This document shows positions 1 through 6,968 of a stretch of DNA of 9,224 nucleotides, in pieces. The DNA is taken from contig CAZMZP010000035.1 in NCBI GenBank assembly GCA_964570935.1, positions 1 to 9,224 of the forward strand, given 5' to 3'. How positions within the stretch are numbered: the first letter of the stretch is position 1; every line of letters begins with the position of its first letter. The position numbers and the translations under genes are program-made. The notes under the pieces are model-generated. The model ran no database searches. It was not told the origin of the DNA and saw only the letters and a list, made by a program, of their open reading frames with translations. Source of the DNA: JAFGJU01 sp964570935. Its GTDB lineage: Bacteria > Eisenbacteria > RBG-16-71-46 > JAFGJU01.

Positions 1-332
1 TAGACATCCACCCCGGCGCCAGAATCGGCGAGAGCTTCTTCATCGACCACGGCACCGGAGTCGTAATCGGCGAGACATGCGTCATAGGGGACCGGGTAAG
101 GATCTACCAGGGGGTGACGCTGGGGGCCAAGAGCTGCCGGCTGGACGCCGAAGGAAATCCCATCAAGGGCGTCGACAGGCATCCCGTGGTCGAAGACGAC
201 GTGATTATCTATTCCGGCGCCACGATTCTGGGAAGAGTCGTGATAGGGCGCCGCTCGGTCATAGGCGGCAACGTCTGGCTCACCCATGGCGTGCCGCCAG
301 ACAGCCGCATCGCGCAGGCGGAGACAAGCTAG
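1..332 (+). CDS. cysE: Serine O-acetyltransferase, C-terminal part (5' end outside window)
   Basis: Reading frame 3 is open from the left edge to a TAG at 330-332, giving about 109 residues. The enzyme transfers acetyl from acetyl-CoA to L-serine, making O-acetylserine for cysteine synthesis in the cytoplasm. Seen: the fragment starts at the DIHPGARIG motif, followed by DHGTGVVIGET, then hexapeptide left-handed beta-helix repeats and a DRHP-like element (VDRHP). By comparison with E. coli CysE, the Asp of DIHP and the Asp-His of DHGTG are the catalytic residues, and all are present. The insert LDAEGNPIKG before DRHP and the IGGNVWLTHGVPP ending resemble the long form of the enzyme common in Bacteroidetes. 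The C-terminus is RIAQAETS and does not end in the isoleucine that E. coli CysE inserts into CysK. It is convergent with the efflux operon and has no visible functional link to it. Confidence 0.9.
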   Translation, partial: DIHPGARIGESFFIDHGTGVVIGETCVIGDRVRIYQGVTLGAKSCRLDAEGNPIKGVDRHPVVEDDVIIYSGATILGRVVIGRRSVIGGNVWLTHGVPPDSRIAQAETS

Positions 333-381
333 GGCGCGCCAAGTTGGCCGCCGGCGCCGCAGGGGTTTGAGGACAGCGTGG

Positions 382-410
382 GGTGCAACTCGCTGGCGTC
401 AGCGGGCACC
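382..410. terminator. Hairpin between convergent genes, possible bidirectional terminator
   Basis: In the 93-base gap between two convergent genes, GGTGC (382-386) pairs with GCACC (406-410). Inside it, CGCTG (391-395) pairs with CAGCG (400-404) around a four-base loop, with a small asymmetric internal loop between the stems. Location and symmetry suit a shared transcription end. No run of T follows on either strand, so it is not a classical intrinsic terminator. The rest of 333-425 shows nothing else recognisable. Confidence 0.3.
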
Positions 411-425
411 GGCGACGGCGACTTT

Positions 426-2378
<1,953 letters not shown>

Positions 2379-2388
2379 ATCGTCCTCA

Positions 2389-3393
2389 TCAATGCGGGCC
2401 GCCCATCATCATCGGTAACCTACGCCTGTTCTGGCTGCTGGACTCGCTGTCGCTGTTACTCGAGGTCCCGCCCTGCGTCACAACGACCCTCTCCCCTTCG
2501 TTCAACCCTTCCAGGACCTCGACCATCTTCCCGTCGGTGATCCCCGTCTTTATCTGCCGGCGCACCTGCGCGCCGGCTCCGACTGTCACGAACTCCTGAC
2601 CGTTTTCCTCGACCAGAGCGCCCCGCGGGATCTCGAGCACGTTCTGCCTGCTGACGACGGTGAACTCCACGTTGGCGGTCATCCCCGACGCCCAGTGGGC
2701 GGGCACGTGCACCGCTTCCACCAACACGTCGTACTCGACCACGTCGGATACCAGCGTGCCCTCACGCGATATCTTGCTGACCTTGGCCTCCACCCGTTCG
2801 TCCGGGAAGGCGTCCAGCAGCACCCACGCGTCCTGGCCCTGCCTGATCTTGCCGATGTCCGCCTCGTCCACTTGGACGGTGGCCACCAGCCTGTCCGCGA
2901 TCGCGAAGAGAGCGGTCGCCGTGGACACGTTCTGTCCGGGCTCGCACGTGCGGCTTATCACTTCTCCGCGTATTGAATTAGTGAGCGGCACCGGCCTGTA
3001 CGCTTTGTCCGCGATCTCGTAACCGGCCTTCGCCTCCCTGTCGGCTTCAGTATCGTTGGCCTCCTGGGCCGATTCGAGAGCTGACCGGGCCGCATCCAAC
3101 AACGCAATCCTGTCTTCGCTGGAAATCCACGCGAGGATGTCGCCTTCCTTGACCATGTCGCCTTCGTCAACCAGCACCCTGTCTATGCGCCCGCTCACCG
3201 GCGAGCTGACCTCGACGCGCGTGTGCGGCTCGATCGTCCCGGTGGAGAGTACCTTGACTTCTATCTTCCCGCGCCGGACCTGGACGGTCTCGAACGTGGT
3301 ATGCTGTGAGCCGTTGGCGCTCCTGTCGCGGAAGTAGTAGAAGGCCGCCAGCGCCACGACCAAAGGAATGATCACGAGCCACAGCTTCTTCAT
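2389..3393 (-). CDS. macA: MacA-like periplasmic adaptor (HlyD/RND-MFP family) with short hairpin
   Basis: 334 residues. Residues 4-20 form an uncleaved N-terminal membrane anchor; the rest is periplasmic. Order: membrane-proximal strand (about 34-50), lipoyl half with EVSSPVSGRIDRVLVDEGDMVKEGD-type motif (61-86), helical hairpin (about 92-133), second lipoyl half (IRGEVISRTCEPGQNV, 141-156), beta-barrel (about 168-248) and membrane-proximal domain (about 250-307), then a Ser/Asn-rich tail ending RRRLPMMMGGPH. Adaptors of this family join the inner-membrane MacB dimer to the TolC funnel. The hairpin is only about 40 residues, roughly half the usual MacA length by my reckoning; similar short forms exist in deltaproteobacterial relatives, as I recall. 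The ATG shares its A with the stop of the upstream channel gene (TGATG), and GGGGAGGG lies about seven bases upstream, so translation is probably coupled. Next to macB, a MacA role is much more likely than an RND partner. Confidence 0.88.
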   Translation of the reverse strand: MKKLWLVIIPLVVALAAFYYFRDRSANGSQHTTFETVQVRRGKIEVKVLSTGTIEPHTRVEVSSPVSGRIDRVLVDEGDMVKEGDILAWISSEDRIALLDAARSALESAQEANDTEADREAKAGYEIADKAYRPVPLTNSIRGEVISRTCEPGQNVSTATALFAIADRLVATVQVDEADIGKIRQGQDAWVLLDAFPDERVEAKVSKISREGTLVSDVVEYDVLVEAVHVPAHWASGMTANVEFTVVSRQNVLEIPRGALVEENGQEFVTVGAGAQVRRQIKTGITDGKMVEVLEGLNEGERVVVTQGGTSSNSDSESSSQNRRRLPMMMGGPH

Positions 3394-4790
3394 CAGTTCA
3401 CCCTCCCCAGAGTCTTCTCCAGTCTGGCCGCGGAAACACGAACGTTGAGCAGCGCGCTCAGGCGGCTCGTCTCCGCCTGGGTGAGGCCGCTTTCCTTCTG
3501 CTGCAGGAAGAAATAGGACGTGAGGCCCTGTTCGTATTGCATCTTCGTGAGTAAGTACATCTCGCGCGCCGCCTCCAGGGTCTTCTCGGTGACTTGCACG
3601 ATGTCGCGCGCCAGCTCCCAGGTCGAGTAAGCGGCTTCTACCTCTTCCTCCACCTGTAGCTCCAGCTCGCGGATTACGTCGGTCTGATTCTCGAGCGAGA
3701 GCCTGGCGGCGCTCAACTGCGCCTTTCTGGCGTAGCCGTCGAACAGTGGAAGAGACAGACTCACTCCGGTGCCCCAGCCGCCGGTCTGCTTCGTGAATTC
3801 GTCACCCGAGAGATCGTACGACGCGGAGAAGGACACCCTCGGGAGATAGTCGCTTCTGGCCTGCGTCACTTGCGCCTCCAGCGCGGGTCTGTTGGCCTTC
3901 TCGGAACGCAGCTCCGGCCTTTCCTGCTTCGCCTGCTCTACCAAGGTAGCTACAGCCGGAAAGTGGGCGTCCCTGCTTTCGTACGCCAGGGCAAGCTCGG
4001 CCCTCGCGGCTCTGCCCAACAGGAGATTCAGCTCCACCTCCGCCTGGGCCAGCTCCTCCTCCGCCCGTCTCATGTCGTATTCCGCCTGCAGGAGGCCGGC
4101 CTCGGATTCCTTGACTGCCGGAGAACTCTCACGGCCGGCCTGGTACCTGAGTCTGATGAGCACAAGGTCGTCCTTCCTCCGCTTCGCCACGTCTTCGACC
4201 AGCGAGATCTGCTCCTGCTTCTGCAGTATTCTGAAGAACGCTTCTTTGACCCGGAGGACCAATTGGTCCTCCGACAGCCGGTACTGCTCCTTAGTCACCT
4301 CCACGTTCGCGCGGGCGGCGTCCACGGAGGCTCGCCTGGCCCCACCCTCGTACACCGAGTAGCTCAGGCCGACGCTGGACGAGTAGCTGGTCTCAAGTTC
4401 ACCGTCGAAGCCTTCGGAGTTCCTGATGGAGGTGGAGAAGTCCGCGTTGGGATAGTAAGAGGAGCGCGCGGACTGCACGCTCATGTTAGACTTCGCGAGC
4501 GAAGTTCTCCGCTGGGCGAGCGCGGGACTGTTGTCCTTGGCAAGCTGGATGCAGTCAGTCAGCGCGAGTGTGTCCTGCGCGACGGCGCGTGTGACCGGCG
4601 CGGCCGCCTGCGCGGCGATGGACTCAGCGCTGCCGGACGGCGCAACGCTCCCGGGCTCGTCGGCCGCCCCTGCCGGCGACGCCGCCGACATCGGCAGCGA
4701 GAGGAAGGCCGCCAGGAGCGAGATCGCCACTGCAATCCGTATCGTCACTGCTTCGCGGACCGCCCACCGGACGCGTGTTGTCGCGTTCAT
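3393..4790 (-). CDS. TolC-family outer-membrane efflux channel
   Basis: 465 residues, typical for the family. A signal peptide is visible: basic start (Arg7, Arg9, Arg12, Arg18), hydrophobic core about 19-36, likely cut after an Ala near 38-43; there is no lipobox, so this is not an OprM-type lipoprotein. An Ala/Pro/Ser linker (about 38-72) precedes two outer-membrane-efflux repeats, about 77-262 and 282-463, each with long heptad-rich helices (for example 158-215, 225-260, 355-395) and short beta hairpins (115-145 and 317-350, the latter ending LSLPLFDGYARK). Trimers of this family form the channel across outer membrane and periplasm for export. The ATG overlaps the stop of the Spy-like gene as ATGA, and GAGGG lies about six bases upstream. 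Encoding channel, adaptor and transporter together suggests a dedicated channel. I leave the symbol empty because TolC-family subtypes cannot be separated by eye. Confidence 0.9.
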   Translation of the reverse strand: MNATTRVRWAVREAVTIRIAVAISLLAAFLSLPMSAASPAGAADEPGSVAPSGSAESIAAQAAAPVTRAVAQDTLALTDCIQLAKDNSPALAQRRTSLAKSNMSVQSARSSYYPNADFSTSIRNSEGFDGELETSYSSSVGLSYSVYEGGARRASVDAARANVEVTKEQYRLSEDQLVLRVKEAFFRILQKQEQISLVEDVAKRRKDDLVLIRLRYQAGRESSPAVKESEAGLLQAEYDMRRAEEELAQAEVELNLLLGRAARAELALAYESRDAHFPAVATLVEQAKQERPELRSEKANRPALEAQVTQARSDYLPRVSFSASYDLSGDEFTKQTGGWGTGVSLSLPLFDGYARKAQLSAARLSLENQTDVIRELELQVEEEVEAAYSTWELARDIVQVTEKTLEAAREMYLLTKMQYEQGLTSYFFLQQKESGLTQAETSRLSALLNVRVSAARLEKTLGRVN

Positions 4791-5395
4791 CGCGACCCTC
4801 GTCCCGACCCCGTCCCTCGCCCGGAATCCGGACGGGTAAACCGCCCGGACCCTCGATGGGATTCCCGTCCCGACTTGCCGTCACGGCCGAGCCCCGGCCT
4901 CATGTCGTCCGCGTGACCGCCTCCCGGCCCGATCCACGGCCCAGTTTCCATCTCTCTGAAGTGCTTGAGGAACATCGAGTGCAGTCTCTGCCGCTGTTCA
5001 GGCGTCAGTATCGTTTGCTCATCGAGCATGTGGCGTATCATCTGTTTCTCGAGTCCGACCTGGAGTGCGCCTATTTCTTCCACGACCCTGTCCATGGCCA
5101 GCGTGTCGGGCGCGTCTGCCCTGAGCGATTCCATCAGTACCCTTCTCTTGTCCCGGAGCTGCGCGCGCGTGCCTTGAAGCTCGTCCTCGAACGTCTTTCT
5201 CTGTGCTTCGAGCAGAGTCATCTGCTCCTTCGTCAGCGCCAGCTCTCCGCGCAGGAGCGCGAATGGATGCCCGTCGGGACGCGGCACGTGCCTCCGCCCC
5301 GGGGTGAGCCAGCGCTCATAAGCGAAGGTCGAGAGCATCGAGAGAGCGATGATGGCCAGAACGGCCAGTATCACTGTGAGTGTCTTCTTCGTCAT
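4787..5395 (-). CDS. Spy/CpxP-like periplasmic protein (metal-resistance/heavy-metal-sensor fold)
   Basis: 202 residues. An N-terminal hydrophobic helix (about 6-26) acts as signal or membrane anchor. The core (about 48-148) is predicted all-helical, with the two LTxxQ motifs that mark the Spy/CpxP/ZraP/CnrX superfamily: LTKEQ at 54-58 and LTPEQ at 130-134. Known members are periplasmic chaperones or metal sensors that adjust envelope-stress signalling. Seven or so histidines (36, 43, 122, 139, 145, 161, 180) could bind metal, but no ligand set is proven. The last 50 residues are an unusual Gly/Arg/Asp/Ser-rich, probably disordered tail. It sits between the anti-sigma and channel genes: 68 bases after the former and overlapping the latter by ATGA. 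The ATG has AGGAAGG about six bases upstream. Like CnrX beside CnrY/CnrH, it may be the periplasmic sensor or modulator of the sigma/anti-sigma pair; this is inference. Confidence 0.78.
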   Translation of the reverse strand: MTKKTLTVILAVLAIIALSMLSTFAYERWLTPGRRHVPRPDGHPFALLRGELALTKEQMTLLEAQRKTFEDELQGTRAQLRDKRRVLMESLRADAPDTLAMDRVVEEIGALQVGLEKQMIRHMLDEQTILTPEQRQRLHSMFLKHFREMETGPWIGPGGGHADDMRPGLGRDGKSGRESHRGSGRFTRPDSGRGTGSGRGSR

Positions 5396-5463
5396 GGTCC
5401 GCCTTCCTGACTGCTGTCCGCGGGGCTTCCGGCATTCCGGGTCTTCCAGAGTTCGGGGTTCTT

Positions 5464-6018
5464 CTAACCGTTGCCCTCGGGTGTTACGTAAGCGCTGTCT
5501 CTCGAGTCAATCGCACCGTCGTCTCCGGTCCCGGCCTCAGCCGCGTCACCAGGGTCTGCGTAGAACGCGCCGACAGAGCCGCTCGGAGAATCGTCAAGCC
5601 CTCCGAGGTAGTACTGAAACACTTGTTCCGTGCTGGAGTCGGCCTGCAGCTGCGACGTGACCGTTCCGGTCCGCGCCGCGAGCATGCCCGCCTGGCTCCC
5701 TGCCAGCACGCATGCCACCACGATTCCGACGGCCGCGACCGGCTGCAGCCGGCGCACTCCCCCCAGGACGAGCGAGGCGGGGGCCAGATATCGAGCCTCG
5801 GTCTTGATGATTCTCTGCTGTAACTTAAACCAGAAGGCAGGCGAGGACTCGATGCGCTCCTGCTTTCCCCATGCCTGCCATTCCTGCGCAAACCGCGTCA
5901 CGAGGCCTGCGCAGTGGTTGCAGGACTCCAGGTGAGCCTTGACCTCGCTCGCCTTGTCCGGGGAGAGTGTCTTCTCGACGATGTCAGTCATGTTCTTCTT
6001 GATGAATTCGCAGTTCAT
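5464..6018 (-). CDS. Membrane-anchored zinc-finger anti-sigma factor
   Basis: 184 residues from the ATG at 6018. The N-terminus is a zinc-binding anti-sigma (ZAS/zf-HC2) domain: Cys3, then His29-x3-Cys33-x2-Cys36 (HLESCNHC). Family members bind and block an ECF sigma factor in the cytoplasm. One transmembrane helix follows (about 93-115), then an acidic, Gly/Asp/Ser-rich periplasmic segment of about 70 residues, fitting a sensor that releases sigma on an envelope signal, by proteolysis or by redox change at the zinc site. It directly follows the sigma gene, as a cognate pair does. Start choice: ATG at 6018 has GAGGA four bases upstream and puts the Cys near the N-terminus as usual. A GTG at 6105 overlapping the sigma stop (GTGA) would add 29 residues with two more cysteines and is the alternative; its GGGGAG is only two bases away, which is too close to be ideal. 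Confidence 0.85.
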   Translation of the reverse strand: MNCEFIKKNMTDIVEKTLSPDKASEVKAHLESCNHCAGLVTRFAQEWQAWGKQERIESSPAFWFKLQQRIIKTEARYLAPASLVLGGVRRLQPVAAVGIVVACVLAGSQAGMLAARTGTVTSQLQADSSTEQVFQYYLGGLDDSPSGSVGAFYADPGDAAEAGTGDDGAIDSRDSAYVTPEGNG

Positions 6019-6022
6019 GCTT

Positions 6023-6027
6023 TCCTC
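6023..6027 (-). promoter_or_regulatory. Ribosome binding site deciding the anti-sigma start
   Basis: GAGGA on the minus strand, four bases before the ATG at 6018. The same GAGGA core precedes the sigma GTG (six-base spacing, 6726-6730) and the macB TTG (four-base spacing, 2383-2387), so it appears to be the standard site in this operon. It favours the shorter anti-sigma product over the GTG at 6105. Confidence 0.55.
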
Positions 6028-6101
6028 GTTTGCGCGCCTCAAGTCCGGCGCTTCACCATGTTTGACACACCGTCGGCTGCAATCCTGCGGTCGATTCTTT
6101 G

Positions 6102-6719
6102 TCACGGCTCCCCGAGCGCGTGCAGCAGCCGCTTCTTCAGGGTCTGCTTCGCGCGGTGAACGAGGGACTCCACGGCGGCCGGCGAGACCCCCAGCGCCTC
6201 CGCGATCTCTTGCTGTGCAAGACCCTCGAACTTGTGCAGCACTATGGCGGCATGCTGCTTGTCGGGCAGAGCCGCGAGGGCTTCGTTCAAAACCCTGCTC
6301 CGCTCGTCGGCTTCGAGCTCCCGGTCAGGCCGCCGGCTCTCCGGCGCCTCCACGGCCCGGCCGACCAGCTTTCCGGCGGGCTCGGAGAGACTCAGAAAGC
6401 CCAGGTAGCGGTCCCGTCTCCGCCTGCGGAGATGATTGAGTGAGAGGTTCACGGATATGCGGTAGAGCCACGTGGAGAGCTTCGAATCACCCCTAAACCC
6501 GCGGGCGTTCCTGTGGACCTGGACGAAAACGTCCAGAGCCACGTCCTCGGCGTCCTCCCGGTTGCCCAGAATGCGGTAGCACGTGTTCAGCACGGCGCTG
6601 TGGTGTGCGTCGACGAGACGCGAAAACGCCGTCTCGTCGCCCGAGGCGACCTCGCTGAGCAGGAGCTCTTCGCCGGCGGGGTCGCCGTCTTCCCGGCAGT
6701 TCTTGTCCACAGTGTCCAC
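6102..6719 (-). CDS. ECF-type RNA polymerase sigma factor
   Basis: 205 residues, the usual size for an extracytoplasmic-function sigma factor. Region 2 spans about 28-100: AFSRLVDAHHSAVLNTCYR, the NREDAEDVALDVFVQVHRN core-binding and -10 segment, then STWLYRISVNLSLNHLRRR, which carries the -10 melting and recognition helix. A charged Pro/Glu/Arg linker (about 110-142) follows. Region 4 (about 144-198) contains a helix-turn-helix (QQEIAEALGVSPAAVESLVHRAK) for -35 recognition. Regions 1 and 3 are absent, as expected. The start is GTG at 6719, with GAGGA six bases upstream; a second in-frame GTG three codons later (6710) is possible. It is first in the operon, ahead of its probable anti-sigma partner, and presumably directs transcription of the operon itself. 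Target promoters cannot be read from this window. Confidence 0.92.
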   Translation of the reverse strand: MDTVDKNCREDGDPAGEELLLSEVASGDETAFSRLVDAHHSAVLNTCYRILGNREDAEDVALDVFVQVHRNARGFRGDSKLSTWLYRISVNLSLNHLRRRRRDRYLGFLSLSEPAGKLVGRAVEAPESRRPDRELEADERSRVLNEALAALPDKQHAAIVLHKFEGLAQQEIAEALGVSPAAVESLVHRAKQTLKKRLLHALGEP

Positions 6720-6758
6720 CTACAATCCTCGGCCGAGTTACTGAGCAGAGAACCAGAG

Positions 6759-6776
6759 GGGCGGCATCTACCGCCC
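6759..6776 (-). other. Short hairpin in the sigma leader
   Basis: Perfect six-base stem GGGCGG (6759-6764) with CCGCCC (6771-6776) and a six-base loop, ending about 40 bases before the sigma start codon on the transcribed strand. It could be a leader structure affecting RNA stability or attenuation, but no T-run follows and it may be incidental in GC-rich DNA. Confidence 0.25.
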
Positions 6777-6792
6777 TGAACGGAAGCAAGAC

Positions 6793-6840
6793 CTCTATGA
6801 TTAGACACCTGAAGCGCAAGAAACCACTGAAAAATCTGAG
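6793..6840 (-). promoter_or_regulatory. Possible promoter region of the efflux operon
   Basis: This is the only AT-richer stretch upstream of the sigma gene. On the minus strand it holds TCTAAT (6800-6805), which matches five of six bases of a -10 box and also resembles the TCTAA-like -10 of some ECF promoters. Upstream lies a T-run (6830-6834) and GGTTTC (6820-6825). No convincing -35 box at a standard distance is visible. TTCTTGC-like words occur twice, 30 bases apart (around 6816-6822 and 6786-6792), and could be regulator half-sites. Transcription would start near 6793, leaving a leader of about 75 bases. Weakly supported. Confidence 0.25.
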
Positions 6841-6865
6841 AGGGAAGAGAATGATGGGACATGCA

Positions 6866-6886
6866 GGCCGCGAGGCGGAAGCGGCC
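6866..6886 (-). terminator. GC-rich hairpin downstream of the repeat-protein gene
   Basis: GGCCGC (6866-6871) pairs with GCGGCC (6881-6886) around a nine-base loop. It is the second of two hairpins after the repeat-protein stop on the minus strand. The sequence after it is pyrimidine-rich (TCATTCTCTTCCCTCTC) but lacks a true T-run directly behind the stem. Confidence 0.3.
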
Positions 6887-6927
6887 GGGCGTTGATCTGG
6901 CCCGTCACAAGGGTCGGTGCGGGCCGG

Positions 6928-6961
6928 CCCGCGGAAACCGGTTCGAGGGTGGCTCCGCGGG
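6928..6961 (-). terminator. Strong hairpin right after the repeat-protein stop
   Basis: CCCGCGGA (6928-6935) and TCCGCGGG (6954-6961) form a perfect eight-base stem; inside, ACC (6937-6939) can pair with GGT (6948-6950). It begins seven bases after the TAG of the repeat-protein gene, a typical place for a 3'-end structure. It partly overlaps a 14-base perfect palindrome, GCGGGCCGGCCCGC (6919-6932). No T-run follows, so it could be a terminator of the T-less type or an RNA-stabilising 3' hairpin. Confidence 0.4.
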
Positions 6962-6968
6962 CTCGCCC

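Noticed and set aside
391..404. Classical rho-independent terminator after the acetyltransferase and macB genes
   Set aside because: The stem is real, but neither strand has the following T-run, so it is kept only as a low-confidence hairpin.
3870..4916. 348-codon open frame on the plus strand opposite the TolC-family gene
   Set aside because: It is opposite a gene with clear family motifs, signal peptide and ribosome site; its product is Arg/Leu/Gly-rich with no recognisable domain. GC-rich DNA commonly leaves such antisense frames open.
6820..6825. GGTTTC as an ECF -35 box (GGAAC-like) for self-regulation by the sigma factor
   Set aside because: It matches GGAAC poorly and lies about three bases too close to the TCTAA-like element for a standard ECF promoter, so autoregulation cannot be claimed from it.
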